A DNA stretch of 64,000 nucleotides from Hymenobacter sp. DG25A (GCF_001280305.1 NZ_CP012623.1:1240001-1304000), one strand, 5' to 3'; shown: positions 34,218-43,259, counted from the stretch's first letter. Notes: generated by a model from the sequence alone, not told the origin. Translations and numbers: made by a program.

Positions 34218-34517
34218 TTAATTCAGGCTGATACGCGGAAACCGGGAAGCTGAGCTGTCAAATAAAAACAACTCATCAATCTCAATCTGCTTAAAGAAAC
34301 GATACAGGGGCAGCTGCTCCACAATAGCCCGTACGGCTTCGCTGGAAGGCCCGTTCATAGTAATCCAGCCCCGGGAGCGGTCGGCGCTGATGGCATACAC
34401 TTCTACCACGCTTTGCTCAATCAGCCGATTGACAAAGGTGCGGTGAGCCGGAATAAGAGCCACAAACTCCTCATCGAAGAACTCCGGGAGCCGTACCGAT
34501 ACAACGAACTTGGACAT
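34218..34517 (-). CDS. Hypothetical 99-residue protein
   Basis: Family not recognised. From ATG at 34515-34517 the product is MSKFVVSVRLPEFFDEEFVA..., a small mixed alpha/beta protein with alternating strands (VVEVYAISADRSRGWITMNG) and a terminal ELFLFDSSASRFPRISLN. The layout suggests a ferredoxin-like dimeric alpha-beta barrel of the YciI/muconolactone-isomerase kind, but this is only a fold guess. The longer frame upstream is Ser/Arg-rich shadow sequence antisense to the glycosyltransferase gene, so the short start is chosen. Divergent from the glycosyltransferase. Confidence 0.6.
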   Translation of the reverse strand: MSKFVVSVRLPEFFDEEFVALIPAHRTFVNRLIEQSVVEVYAISADRSRGWITMNGPSSEAVRAIVEQLPLYRFFKQIEIDELFLFDSSASRFPRISLN

Positions 34518-34617
34518 AGGAGCTAGAGACACTTGTCTTGCTAACGCCGGATGCTGCCTGAAAGTTGAGCCCCCGAAGCAGGAGTAACTTTTTTGGCTTG
34601 TATCCGATAGAGGACCC

Positions 34618-35373
34618 ATGCACTTCGTCGTTATTACTCCCACGCACAACCGCCTGCAGTATTTGCCGGAGGCCGTTGCCAGCGTTCGGGCCAGCGTGCT
34701 GGCTCCCCTTGATATTTCAGTTGAACACCTTATTTGTGAAAATGCCTGCACCGATGGCTCGGCCAACTGGCTGCAGGAAGCCGCCGGGCAACCCGGTGTT
34801 GCGCTCCGATACTGGCCCAGCCAGCAGAAGCTGCTGCCCGGCCCGGCCCGTAACCAACTGGTGCAGCACGCTGCGCCCGATGCCTGGATTGTTCCCCTGG
34901 ACGACGACGACCTGCTGCTGCAGCGCACCCTCTATCATTATGGCGCGGAGGTGAACCGCAACCCCGAAGCCCAGTGGTTTGTGGCTGATTTTCTGCGCAT
35001 TGATCAGGAGCGGCGCTATCTGCCCAACGAGGACTATTACGCATGGCAGTTTGATACACCCGCTGATATGCTGCGCGCTATCTTTAGAGCCGAGCATTTT
35101 ATTCAGGGCAACGTATGCTACAGCCGGGCCTTGTTTCAGGAAGTGAAAGGGTATGATGAGCAGCTGCCGATGGCGGAAGATCTGGACCTGTACGTGCGGT
35201 TTCTTCTGGCCGGGCACCTGCCCGTCATCTGCCCGCACATCAGCCACCTGCACCGCTTCCATTCCAGCAACATTAGCATTGGCGTAGATGCCGATAAGCA
35301 TGGTAATGACCTGAAGGTGCTGTACGATAAGTATGCTGCTCAACTGGCAGCCGTGGGAGTGGAGCGCCCGTAA
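34618..35373 (+). CDS. Glycosyltransferase family 2
   Basis: 251-residue GT-A fold enzyme. FVVITPTHNRLQYLPEAVAS opens the nucleotide-binding domain, ICENACTDGS is the second strand, and PLDDDDLLLQ supplies the metal-binding DxD. PMAEDLDLYVRFLLAG near the C-terminus is the usual ED catalytic-base region. No transmembrane helix, so it is cytoplasmic. It would transfer a sugar from a nucleotide donor to an unknown glycan; there is no surrounding polysaccharide cluster. ATG at 34618. Confidence 0.9.
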   Translation: MHFVVITPTHNRLQYLPEAVASVRASVLAPLDISVEHLICENACTDGSANWLQEAAGQPGVALRYWPSQQKLLPGPARNQLVQHAAPDAWIVPLDDDDLLLQRTLYHYGAEVNRNPEAQWFVADFLRIDQERRYLPNEDYYAWQFDTPADMLRAIFRAEHFIQGNVCYSRALFQEVKGYDEQLPMAEDLDLYVRFLLAGHLPVICPHISHLHRFHSSNISIGVDADKHGNDLKVLYDKYAAQLAAVGVERP

Positions 35374-35379
35374 CCCCTA

Positions 35380-36681
35380 CTAGGGCTGTTTATAAAGCAC
35401 GCCGTCTTTCATCACCAGCTGCACGCGGCGCAGGGCCTGAATATCCTTTGTGGGGTTGCCCTGCACGGCTATGATATCGGCCAGCAGGCCAGGGGCCACA
35501 CGGCCACGGTCTGCCAGATGAAAGAGGCGGGCGTTGCCGCTGGTAAGGCCCGCCACCACGGCCAGGGGTTTCAGGCTGTATTCCTGCACCAATAGCTCAG
35601 CTTCCCGGGCATTGTCGCCGTGTGTGAACACGCCTACATCGCCCCCAATGGCCAGGGGAACTCCACTGCGCAGGGCGGCGGCCATGCTGCGGCGCTTCTC
35701 CTGGATGCGTTCCGGTTCGGGGTCCTGGCCTTTGCGCCAGCCTTTGTACTGGGCGCTGGCGTCACCGGCGGCTACGGTGGGGCAGAGAGCTACGCCTTTT
35801 TTCTTCATCAGCTGAAAAACTTCCAGCGTGCCGTCATCGCCGTGCTCAATGGTTTCTACGCCGGCCAGGGTGGCGCGGCGCATGCCTTCCGGGGTGCTGG
35901 CGTGCGCTACTACGGGGCGGCCGGCACTACGGGCGGTCTGCACTATCAGGTTGAGCTCTTCCTGGGAAAAGGTAGGCCGACTGGGCTCATCTTTGCCCCA
36001 GCGGTAATCGGCATATACTTTAATAATGTCGGCTCCTTTGCCTATCTGCTCGCGCACGGCCCGCACAATGCCGTCAATGCCGTCGGCTTCCTGCGCGCCC
36101 TGCGGTACGGCTACATCAGCCGTAAGCTTGGGGCCGTAGCTGCCGGTGGCTACCAGCGCCGGGCCGGCTACCAGCAGGCGCGGGCCCGGAATAATTCCTT
36201 GATTGATAGCCTGCTTCAGGGCAACATCGGCGTAGCCGGCGCCTTCTGTTCCCAGGTCGCGGGTAGTGGTGAAGCCGGCCAGCAGGGTTTTCTGCGCGTG
36301 CACGGTGGCGCGGGCCACCCGTAGCGCCTGGGGTTCCTGCATCACCTGCTCGTTCCAGGTGGCCTCGTTGTAGGGGTGCAGTAGCAAGTGGGAGTGGCCT
36401 TCAATAAGGCCGGGCAGCAAGGTAAGCCCGTGAAGCGCCAGGGTGCGTGCCCCCGCTGGTGCCGTAATCTGGTCGGCTGGTCCGCAGGCCTTTATCCTGT
36501 CGCCTTCCACCAGTACCACCCAGCCGGGGTGCAGCGTTTCGCCGTCGAAAACGGCCTCGGGTTGTAATAGAAAACTGGTAGCAGCAGTCTGTCCGGCTAC
36601 TTGAAAACTAAACAGAAAAAGGCTGAGCAGCAGGCTGAAAGCCGGCATTAGCCGGACAGGCGAAAACAAGGAGTATCCCAT
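35380..36681 (-). CDS. Secreted amidohydrolase (Xaa-Pro dipeptidase/imidazolonepropionase type)
   Basis: About 433 residues with signal peptide (FSLLLSLFLFSFQVAGQ). Metal-dependent TIM-barrel amidohydrolase: GLIEGHSHLLLH (His-x-His), DIIKVYADYRWG (Lys), RPVVAHASTPEG and TIEHGDDGTL (two His), and PLAIGGDVGVFTHGD (Asp). These are the five ligand positions of the binuclear class, which includes prolidase-like and hydrolytic deaminase members; substrate unknown. Starts at 36681 or at the ATG at 36648 that begins directly at the signal peptide; the 64-residue longer frame is rejected. Upstream YkvA gene is separated by a terminator. Confidence 0.88.
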   Translation of the reverse strand: MGYSLFSPVRLMPAFSLLLSLFLFSFQVAGQTAATSFLLQPEAVFDGETLHPGWVVLVEGDRIKACGPADQITAPAGARTLALHGLTLLPGLIEGHSHLLLHPYNEATWNEQVMQEPQALRVARATVHAQKTLLAGFTTTRDLGTEGAGYADVALKQAINQGIIPGPRLLVAGPALVATGSYGPKLTADVAVPQGAQEADGIDGIVRAVREQIGKGADIIKVYADYRWGKDEPSRPTFSQEELNLIVQTARSAGRPVVAHASTPEGMRRATLAGVETIEHGDDGTLEVFQLMKKKGVALCPTVAAGDASAQYKGWRKGQDPEPERIQEKRRSMAAALRSGVPLAIGGDVGVFTHGDNAREAELLVQEYSLKPLAVVAGLTSGNARLFHLADRGRVAPGLLADIIAVQGNPTKDIQALRRVQLVMKDGVLYKQP

Positions 36682-36700
36682 AGCAGCACGAAGGAAACGA

Positions 36701-36735
36701 AAAGAGCCGCCTTCCCCAATGGAAGACGGCGCCTG
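36701..36735 (-). terminator. Terminator of the YkvA-family gene
   Basis: 10-bp stem with one mismatch (36706-36715 with 36721-36730), followed on the minus strand by TCTTTTCG. Confidence 0.6.
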
Positions 36736-36767
36736 ACGTAAATAAAACAGAGTAGGTTGGCTAATGC

Positions 36768-37274
36768 TTACGAATGGCCCAGCTCCGTCACGGCATTGGT
36801 TAAGGTAACATCGGTGGCGGCGGGCACGGACGCGGCAATGGCCGTAGCCTCCGCCGCGTGCGTGCGCTCCCATTCCTGGAAGCTCACCAGCTCATCCCGG
36901 AACTTGCTGATAAACCAGCTGATCAGGGCCAGGTCATCCAGCAAACCTACTACCGGAATAAAATCCGGCACCAGATCAATGGGGGAGAGGACGTACAGCA
37001 AAACGGCCAGCCCGGAAATAATGGTGCTGGGCTCGATGCGGCGATAAGCGCCCGTTACGTAGGCATTTACCAACCGGATGAGGGTGCGCACCATATCAAT
37101 GGTTTGCTGGAAAGGACCTTTTTTGCTGTTTACATCATCCAGCTTGGCCGCTACTTCACGTAGGGCCACTACTACGGCAATGGGTTTGCCCAGGAGCCCG
37201 GTAGCACGTTTCAAAAACAGGCTGAACACTGCATTCTTGGCAATTTTCACCCCTTTTTCGGCAAGAGTTGACAT
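36768..37274 (-). CDS. YkvA family (DUF1232) protein
   Basis: 168-residue protein. The DUF1232 core is unmistakable: ISGLAVLLYVLSPIDLVPDFIPVVGLLDDLALISWFI (quoted here as SPIDLVPDFIPVVGLLDDL), a hydrophobic hairpin. An N-terminal amphipathic region (GVKIAKNAVFSLFLKRATGLLGKP) and an Ala/Thr-rich tail flank it. Function is unknown; the fold is membrane-associated. The ATG at 37272-37274 is preferred over one five codons upstream. Confidence 0.85.
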   Translation of the reverse strand: MSTLAEKGVKIAKNAVFSLFLKRATGLLGKPIAVVVALREVAAKLDDVNSKKGPFQQTIDMVRTLIRLVNAYVTGAYRRIEPSTIISGLAVLLYVLSPIDLVPDFIPVVGLLDDLALISWFISKFRDELVSFQEWERTHAAEATAIAASVPAATDVTLTNAVTELGHS

Positions 37275-37356
37275 AGGGAAATAAAACAAATGGAAAGAAG
37301 AGTACGCCAGCGTGTACGTGCCCGTGTGCTGGGTGTTGTTGCGGCCGGAAATACAT

Positions 37357-37388
37357 AAAAAAAGCCCGCCGAAACCGGCGGGCTTTTC
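37357..37388 (-). terminator. Intrinsic terminator of the T9SS nuclease gene
   Basis: Stem AAAGCCCGCCG with CGGCGGGCTTT, T-runs on both strands. It lies about 20 bases past the nuclease stop codon. Confidence 0.85.
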
Positions 37389-37406
37389 TACTCTTGCTAG
37401 CGGCGC

Positions 37407-40400
37407 TTATTGCTTCTGCAAACGCTGGGTATACAGCTGGTTGCCGCTGTTAATGCGAATGATATACAGGCCGGAGCCAAGGCGGCTGAACTGCTGGTTC
37501 AGGCGCTGATTTACTTGCTCCAGCGTGCCGGTAGCTTCTACCACCATGCGGCCGTCCATAGCGCTAACCTGCAGGCGTACGGTCTTAGTACCAGCCTGCG
37601 CAAGCTTCAAACGAACAGCGGAGGTGGCGGGGTTTGGGTAAACGCTGAACAGGCGGTTGAGCGCTGCGGCGGCTTGCTTGTTCGGCAGGGCAATGTTGGC
37701 TGTGTTGTAGCGCGTCATCACCGGATAGTGGTCGGTGGTGGTGTTGCCATAGTCGTCAATCTGAGCGGCTACGTCCGTGCGGATGCGGGCGGAACCGGGC
37801 AGGTAGAACTGCGCCATCTCATTGGACAGCACTACGTGGTCGATGATATCATTGTAGGAAACCGTCGACTTTTCACCAGCCAGGCTGAGGGGCAGCGTTA
37901 CGGCGGTGTAGTTGGTAGCGTCCTCCATGAAGGCGCTGTAAGAGGAAGCCGTGGTGTTGATGCCGGTTGTAATGGTCTTGTCCAAGTCGTCGTTGAAGTC
38001 GCCGAGGATAATCACATTCTTGGTGGCAAAGTCGGCATCCAGCTTGGCTTTCAGGGCCTCCGCGCCTTTTTTGCGCCGGTCGTAGGACTCGGACAGGGGC
38101 GTTACGTTGGCTTTGGCGTGAATCAGAATGAAGTTGATGCGCTGCGTTACATTGTTCAGAGTCACATCGGCCTCCATCAGATACGGGAAGCGACCCGAGG
38201 CCCAGTAGTTATAATCGTCGCACGTGGTGCAGCGCAGCAGGCCGGTAAACGTGGGGTTCTTCACCACGGAGGCGCGGTACACAAAGGCCAGCTTCTGGGC
38301 CTTGGCATAGTCGGCGGAACTAGCATCGGTTACGTTGGAAGCGAAATCAGAAACCATGTACTTATAGCCGCCCAGCTGCCGCACAATAGTGCCCAGGCGT
38401 ACGGTATCCACTACTTCGGCCAGGGCAAATACGTCCGCATTTAGCTCCTTCAGGATTTTCAAGGCATTGGCCTGCTGCAGGTCGTCGTCTTTCGGGTTCT
38501 GGTCCGGCGAGCCAAACCACTCCATGTTCCAGTTCACAACTTCCAGCGTCTGAGCATCCTCAATGGTGTTGCCCAGTAAGGCAACCGTAGCGCTGGTAGC
38601 CCCCTCCGAGGCAATAGTAATCGTGCCTTTGTAGGTTGCCATGGGCACGGTAGGCATAAAGAGCACCTTTACCGTTACTTTGCCCTGCGCCGCTTCAGCG
38701 GGCGTATAGGTAAGCGAGGAAACGAAGTTCGTTGTGCCATCCTTCGAGAGCACAAATTCCGGGTTGCTGGAGGTGATGGTGGCGTTGGCCGTCAGGTTTT
38801 TGAGTGTGGCAACGAAGGTTTTGTTACCGCCGGTGTTTACCATCTGATAGCCAAAATCCAGCAGCTCGGGCGTGGCGGCCAGCACGGTGGCGGCCGGTGT
38901 GCTTGAGTTGCGCACGCGCAGGTCGTCCAGCGTCCAGCGGGCGGCGCTGGTGGTGGTGCTGGTGTATACAAACGCCAGGTACACGGTCTGGCCTTTATAG
39001 GCAGAAAGGTCGATGTCGCCAGAATCCATCCAAGTATCACCGGTGGCGAAATCAGCATTCAGGTCGGTCCAGGTGACGCCGGTGGCGTTAGGCGTGCCTG
39101 TGCCGGAGTAGTTGGTAGAAACCCGCAGTGCCATGCCGGGGCCGGTAAAGGCCACGCGGCTCCAGAACGAGAGCAAGGGGAAATCGATAGCACTCAGGGC
39201 CAAAGCCGGCGAGATAAGCCAGTCTTCGTTTTCCTTATTGCCGCTGGAATAGCCGTTGATCTGCACGCCGTAGGGCTTGCTGGCTTTGCCGGCTGCATCA
39301 GCAGCGTCGTGGCCGAAATTGGTGCAGTCCCAGGTCTGGGTACCCGTTACGCTGTAGGGCATCCAGCCATCGAAGTCCGTACCGGAGCAATCGTCAAAGG
39401 AAAACAGGTTGTCGTTAGGGTCAACACCGTAGCCCTTTACGGTTACCGTTTTGTCGGTAGCGCCGGTGCTGGTGTTGGTGATGGTGCCCGAGACACTGCC
39501 GCTGGTGGTAGGCGTAAATCGCACGTACACGGGCAGGCCGGCCGTGAGCTCAGCCGGCGTAAAGGTTACGGAAGTAGCAAACGTGGTATTGTCTTTTGAT
39601 ACGGCAAAAGGAGCGGTGGCCGTCACCGTAACATCCGCTGTGAGGTTAGAGGCACTCAGGGTATAAGGTACGCCGGCAGAGGCGGCGCCAATATTCTGGC
39701 GGCCCAGGTTCAGGGTGGCGGGCGTTACCGAAAGCGTGGGGCTGGAAGCCGTGCCGGCTGTCCAGCTCAGCGAGAAATCATCAATGCCGGTAGTTGGACG
39801 GTTCCCCGATCCAGTGGCAGCGGTGAGAGTAACGATGCGAATCCATACCGGACCGGTCTGGTTATCCAGTTTATTCTCGAAGTCAACGGTAATGGTGTTG
39901 TTGGAGAAGGTATTGTTGCCAGTTGTAGCCGAGCTGCCTACTTGGGTAAAAGCGCTTGGCTGAGTGCCAATGCCATAGTCTACCAACCAGGTAGCGGTGC
40001 GTGGTGCAGTAGCGGCATCCAGTGACTGAAGTTTAAAGCTCAGGTTAAAGGCAGTTTTGCCGGAGGTGTTTTCCAGTTGAAGGACAAAAGCACCGCCCGG
40101 ATTACCCAGAGAGCTTGTCTGCCTTAGCGCCAGGGCCCGGTTGGTAGCCGCATCCTGCTCAGTGGCAGTAGCGGTTGCGGCAAGTCCGGTGGCGGAGGCC
40201 ACGTTTTTAAAACCGCCGGTGGTATTGTTCCAAGCAGCCTTGGCGGTATTGAAAGTTGCTGCGTTGCCCAGCGTCGTCGCATTAGCATCAGTGCGCACCG
40301 AAAAACCAGTTGGCAGGCCCGCCCCGATACCATCGAAGTTCTCCGTGTAGGGGCTGGTACCCAGGGAAACCTGAGCCATTGCGCTACCAGCGGAAAGCAG

Positions 40401-40448
40401 CACTGCCGCACAGCCCGTCAAGTACCGAAAGAGTAAATTGTTTTTCAT
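37407..40448 (-). CDS. T9SS-secreted endonuclease/exonuclease/phosphatase-family protein
   Basis: 1013-residue exported modular enzyme. Signal peptide at residues 1-25 (ends SAGSAMAQ). Then Ser/Thr/Gly-rich regions: a jelly-roll-like N-terminal module, a Thr-rich Ig-like module (about 230-345), a second lectin-like module (about 350-510) and a second Ig-like module (about 525-630). The catalytic EEP domain runs about 638-915 with VVNWNMEWFGS, VFALAEVVD, ILIHAK, VIILGDFNDD and a terminal DHYPVM, the DNase I-type metal and His set. The last 80 residues (FSVYPNPATSAV, SGLYIIRI) are the type IX secretion C-terminal sorting domain. It should be released or surface-anchored and cleave extracellular nucleic acid or a phosphoester (inference). 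AT-rich 40449-40600 is the likely promoter region. Confidence 0.93.
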   Translation of the reverse strand: MKNNLLFRYLTGCAAVLLSAGSAMAQVSLGTSPYTENFDGIGAGLPTGFSVRTDANATTLGNAATFNTAKAAWNNTTGGFKNVASATGLAATATATEQDAATNRALALRQTSSLGNPGGAFVLQLENTSGKTAFNLSFKLQSLDAATAPRTATWLVDYGIGTQPSAFTQVGSSATTGNNTFSNNTITVDFENKLDNQTGPVWIRIVTLTAATGSGNRPTTGIDDFSLSWTAGTASSPTLSVTPATLNLGRQNIGAASAGVPYTLSASNLTADVTVTATAPFAVSKDNTTFATSVTFTPAELTAGLPVYVRFTPTTSGSVSGTITNTSTGATDKTVTVKGYGVDPNDNLFSFDDCSGTDFDGWMPYSVTGTQTWDCTNFGHDAADAAGKASKPYGVQINGYSSGNKENEDWLISPALALSAIDFPLLSFWSRVAFTGPGMALRVSTNYSGTGTPNATGVTWTDLNADFATGDTWMDSGDIDLSAYKGQTVYLAFVYTSTTTSAARWTLDDLRVRNSSTPAATVLAATPELLDFGYQMVNTGGNKTFVATLKNLTANATITSSNPEFVLSKDGTTNFVSSLTYTPAEAAQGKVTVKVLFMPTVPMATYKGTITIASEGATSATVALLGNTIEDAQTLEVVNWNMEWFGSPDQNPKDDDLQQANALKILKELNADVFALAEVVDTVRLGTIVRQLGGYKYMVSDFASNVTDASSADYAKAQKLAFVYRASVVKNPTFTGLLRCTTCDDYNYWASGRFPYLMEADVTLNNVTQRINFILIHAKANVTPLSESYDRRKKGAEALKAKLDADFATKNVIILGDFNDDLDKTITTGINTTASSYSAFMEDATNYTAVTLPLSLAGEKSTVSYNDIIDHVVLSNEMAQFYLPGSARIRTDVAAQIDDYGNTTTDHYPVMTRYNTANIALPNKQAAAALNRLFSVYPNPATSAVRLKLAQAGTKTVRLQVSAMDGRMVVEATGTLEQVNQRLNQQFSRLGSGLYIIRINSGNQLYTQRLQKQ

Positions 40449-40674
40449 GCGTAATGGGTTAAGAATTACTGAAAAAGCAAAAGTAATGGCTCAAAAATAC
40501 TCCAAGATTAACGGAATGTTACCAAACCAATGATTTACTACACATTAGTGCCGTCCGGCAATAGCCCACTATATTTATATAGTTAAGGAATAATGCTTGC
40601 CGGGAGTCAGTTCTGCCAACTCTCTGTACCTTGTCCTGCGTTTCGCTTTTTACCCTCCTCTGTTACTTAGCAGC

Positions 40675-41205
40675 ATGCTTACCACCCGCCCCACCGCCGG
40701 CCAGTACGCGCCCTTCTACGAAACCTACGTTCGCCTGATTCCGGCCGAGGCCGACCCGCTGGCGCTGCTGCAGCAGCAAGCCCGGGAACTGCGCCAGTTG
40801 CTGGAGCCGCTCACCGATGAGCAGGCCCTGTTTGCCTACGCCCCCGGCAAATGGACGATTAAAGAGTCGCTGGTACATATGATAGACACGGAGCGCATCT
40901 TTGCCTACCGGGCGCTCCGCATTGCGCGCGGCGACCAACAGTCTCTGCCCGGCTTCGATCAGGATAGCTACGTGCCCGCTTCCGGAGCCAATGCGCGTGC
41001 CCTGGCCGATATTCTGGACGAGTATGATACTGTGCGGGCCGCCACGCTCAGCCTGCTGCGCTCTTTCCAGCCCGAAGCCTTTGAGCGCATAGGCTCTGCC
41101 AGCAACAACCCGGTTAGCGTGCGGGCCCTGGCCTATATTATTCCCGGCCACGAGGCCCACCACCTGCAGCTGCTGCGCGAGCGGTATTTGCCCGCCCTGA
41201 AATAA
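40675..41205 (+). CDS. DinB-superfamily metal-binding protein (YfiT-like)
   Basis: 176-residue four-helix bundle of the DinB/YfiT superfamily, unrelated to polymerase IV. HMIDTERIFAYRALRIARGD gives the first His in helix 2 and the C-terminal IIPGHEAHHLQLLRERYL gives the other two, the His triad that binds a divalent metal. Members act as thiol S-transferases or damage-induced enzymes; the substrate is unknown. ATG at 40675 chosen because the upstream 26 codons are not conserved-looking; a TACCTTGT box lies about 35-40 bases upstream. Confidence 0.86.
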   Translation: MLTTRPTAGQYAPFYETYVRLIPAEADPLALLQQQARELRQLLEPLTDEQALFAYAPGKWTIKESLVHMIDTERIFAYRALRIARGDQQSLPGFDQDSYVPASGANARALADILDEYDTVRAATLSLLRSFQPEAFERIGSASNNPVSVRALAYIIPGHEAHHLQLLRERYLPALK

Positions 41206-41280
41206 GGGCATCCACAACACAAAAAGCCGCCTCTTCGTTAGGCAGTAAAACCCGATTCACTTACCTCAGTCCTCTCCATC

Positions 41281-41397
41281 ATGGCAAAAGCACAAGAACC
41301 CCGCAAAGAAAAAAAGAAGGAGCCTGCTAAAACAACTAAGGAAAAGAAGGCCGCCAAAGACGAGAAGAAAAAAGCCCGCGACAGCCGCCAGGATTAA
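41281..41397 (+). CDS. Small Lys-rich basic protein (38 residues)
   Basis: Short ORF MAKAQEPRKEKKKEPAKTTKEKKAAKDEKKKARDSRQD. About 40 percent Lys, with Lys/Glu/Ala/Arg making up most of the rest; no hydrophobic residues. It has a clean ATG, a TAA stop, and a perfect inverted-repeat hairpin nine bases after the stop. It is probably an unstructured or helical nucleic-acid or ribosome-associated peptide (inference); family not recognised. It could also be a non-coding AT-rich linker, but the A-rich codon bias fits a Lys/Glu protein and the hairpin marks a transcript end. Confidence 0.5.
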   Translation: MAKAQEPRKEKKKEPAKTTKEKKAAKDEKKKARDSRQD

Positions 41398-41405
41398 CTT
41401 TTCGA

Positions 41406-41463
41406 CTTAAACGCACAACCGCCGCCAGATACAGTTTGATTTGGCGGCGGTTGTGCGTTTAAG
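41406..41463. terminator. 22-bp perfect hairpin after the Lys-rich ORF
   Basis: Arms 41406-41427 and 41442-41463 (tips CTTAAACGCACAACCGCC) pair perfectly around a 14-base loop. The tips contain TTT/AAA but no long T-run; it probably terminates both the small ORF and the convergent AlbA_2 gene. Confidence 0.65.
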
Positions 41464-41522
41464 CCAACCGAGCTGGTAGCTAATGCAGTTTGCTTGCTAC
41501 GCTACAATGCCGATAAAGCCGC

Positions 41523-42146
41523 TTAAAGGGTATAGTACACTTCTTTTTGCTTGTCATGATGCTTGATGTAGCCGTGCAGGGTGAGCTTGATGAGCGTGCG
41601 GTAGGCCCGGCGCTGCCCAATGTTGAGCAGTTTCATGTAATGCGCCAGCGTAATGCGCGGATTCCGGTTGAGGTAATCCAGCACGGCCAGCTCCTCCTTA
41701 TTTAAAGGCAGCTTTTCCAACCCGGGCGCGTCGTCCAGCGTCAGGGCTTTTTCGGTGAGCTGACTGGTTTGCACGCTTTCGTCGCGCACGCGCACGTAGC
41801 CGCGCCAGTCGCCTTCTGCCACCTGGGCCCGGTGGGGTTTGTGCTCACTCTCACGCACCGTCACAATTAATACGGTACGGCCATCTTCCTCCACTTCCTC
41901 AAATGCCAGCGGCACCGGCGGATCCGTGTATAGCTCCGCGGCCAGACGCAAAACGTACATTTCCTCCTCCGGCTCGCGCACGCCCACCACGCGTCCATCA
42001 TCATCTACCCCCACCAGTACCTGGCCACCGTGCGTGTTGGCCAGGGATACTATGGTGCGGGCAATGCGGGTAGGGTGGGTGGTTTTCTTTTTGAATTCCA
42101 GTCGTTCCCCTTCGCCCCGCGCAATTAACTCTAGCAGCTCAGACAT
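41523..42146 (-). CDS. AlbA_2 (Schlafen-like) putative transcriptional regulator
   Basis: 207-residue protein with an N-terminal AlbA_2 domain: EGERLEFKKKTTHPTRIARTI (the Glu-Phe-Lys core) and SLANTHGGQVLVGVDDDGRVVGV. The C-terminal 60 residues (NKEELAVLDYLNRNPRITLAHYMKLLNIGQRRAYR in part) look like a winged helix DNA-binding domain. Such proteins are called ATP-binding or helix-turn-helix regulators; the ligand and targets are unknown. No antitoxin or phage neighbour is seen that would mark it as a defence component. ATG start. Confidence 0.85.
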   Translation of the reverse strand: MSELLELIARGEGERLEFKKKTTHPTRIARTIVSLANTHGGQVLVGVDDDGRVVGVREPEEEMYVLRLAAELYTDPPVPLAFEEVEEDGRTVLIVTVRESEHKPHRAQVAEGDWRGYVRVRDESVQTSQLTEKALTLDDAPGLEKLPLNKEELAVLDYLNRNPRITLAHYMKLLNIGQRRAYRTLIKLTLHGYIKHHDKQKEVYYTL

Positions 42147-42240
42147 AAGAAATGGAAAAGGATGGGGCTTGCTACGGCCGGAAATGGGCAGACACGCAGC
42201 AAAAGCAACCCTTGTTCTCAGGTTTTACCAAATGGTAAGC

Positions 42241-43119
42241 TTACTCCATACCGGTTTCTTCCTCTGAAATGCGCCACAGGCGGCTGGCTTCGGCGCGGCT
42301 TTGGGCTTTGCCGGAGCTGCGCCCGGGCTTATTGCGCTTGAAATATTTGCCGCTGATGCGCGCTACCTCCGGCGAGGAGGCCAGATAAATGCTGGTCTGG
42401 GCACCCCGCTCGGTGCTGATCATAAACGGCATGGCCATCCACCACATCGATTTCATCAGCAACGGCGTTTGCGCGTTCATCAAGCCAGAATTTACCATGC
42501 CTGGGTGTACACAGTTGGCTGTGATGCCCGTGAGCTCCAGTCGGTGGGCCAGCTCGTTGGTAAACAGGATATTGGCCAGCTTGGAGTCGCAGTAGGCCGT
42601 AATAGCGCTGTATCTATGTGGGTCGTTGCGGGCTTCCTGTGATGCTTCAATCTGCCCCAGCCAATGCGCCTCCGAGGCCAGCGTAATAATCCGGGCCTGC
42701 TCCGCCGCCAGCAGCTGGGGCAGTAGCAGGTTAGTCAGCGTAAACACCGACAGATGATTTGTTACCCAGCTCAGCTCATGGCCTTCTTCCGTTACGGTAA
42801 ACGGCCCGGGCATAATGCCGGCATTGTTAATTAACACATCCAGTCTGGGATAGCGCCGGGCCACCTCGGCGGCCAGGGTGCGCACGTTGTTCAGCAGGGA
42901 TAAGTCGCAAAGCAGCACATCTACGGGGTTTTCCGGTCCGGCGGCGTCCTGAACCGTTATCCGGGCCTGCTCGGCTTTTTCCGGGTTGCGGCACACCAGC
43001 ACCATATGAGCGCCCTGCCGGGCCAGCTGCCGGGCCGTGGCTAGGCCAATACCTCCCGAGGCCCCGGTAATCAAAACCGTTTTGCCGTGCATATCAGAAA
43101 CTGTAGGGGAGGAGGCCAT
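42241..43119 (-). CDS. SDR oxidoreductase, retinol-dehydrogenase-like
   Basis: 292-residue classical short-chain dehydrogenase. KTVLITGASGGIGLATARQL is the NADP-binding motif, VLINNAGIMPG the stabilising strand, and TAYCDSKLANILF the Tyr-x3-Lys active site, preceded by Ser in ITLASEAHWLG. A basic C-terminus KYFKRNKPGRSSGKAQSR follows, as in retinol/WW-oxidoreductase-like members. Substrate unknown. Start at 43119 (MASSPTVSD) is preferred over the 10-residue longer frame. Confidence 0.88.
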   Translation of the reverse strand: MASSPTVSDMHGKTVLITGASGGIGLATARQLARQGAHMVLVCRNPEKAEQARITVQDAAGPENPVDVLLCDLSLLNNVRTLAAEVARRYPRLDVLINNAGIMPGPFTVTEEGHELSWVTNHLSVFTLTNLLLPQLLAAEQARIITLASEAHWLGQIEASQEARNDPHRYSAITAYCDSKLANILFTNELAHRLELTGITANCVHPGMVNSGLMNAQTPLLMKSMWWMAMPFMISTERGAQTSIYLASSPEVARISGKYFKRNKPGRSSGKAQSRAEASRLWRISEEETGME

Positions 43120-43196
43120 GGAAAAAAAGATTTCAAAACTCTGCCGCATAAACGTGTAATGCCGGGCCCTGAGTTTACCAATTCCTGATTTTTAGC

Positions 43197-43232
43197 AAAA
43201 GAAAATGCCGCTCCCATGGAGAGCGGCATTTT
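43197..43232 (-). terminator. Intrinsic terminator of the DUF3127 gene
   Basis: 13-bp stem GAAAATGCCGCTC with its complement around CCATGG, T-run TTTTCTTTTGC on the minus strand. Confidence 0.8.
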
Positions 43233-43259
43233 CTTTGTGGAAACCGAAGCGGCTTAACC

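Noticed and set aside
41523..42146. AlbA_2/Schlafen-like protein as a phage-defence component
   Set aside because: No partner gene, toxin domain or mobile-element context; the architecture with a winged helix fits a chromosomal regulator.
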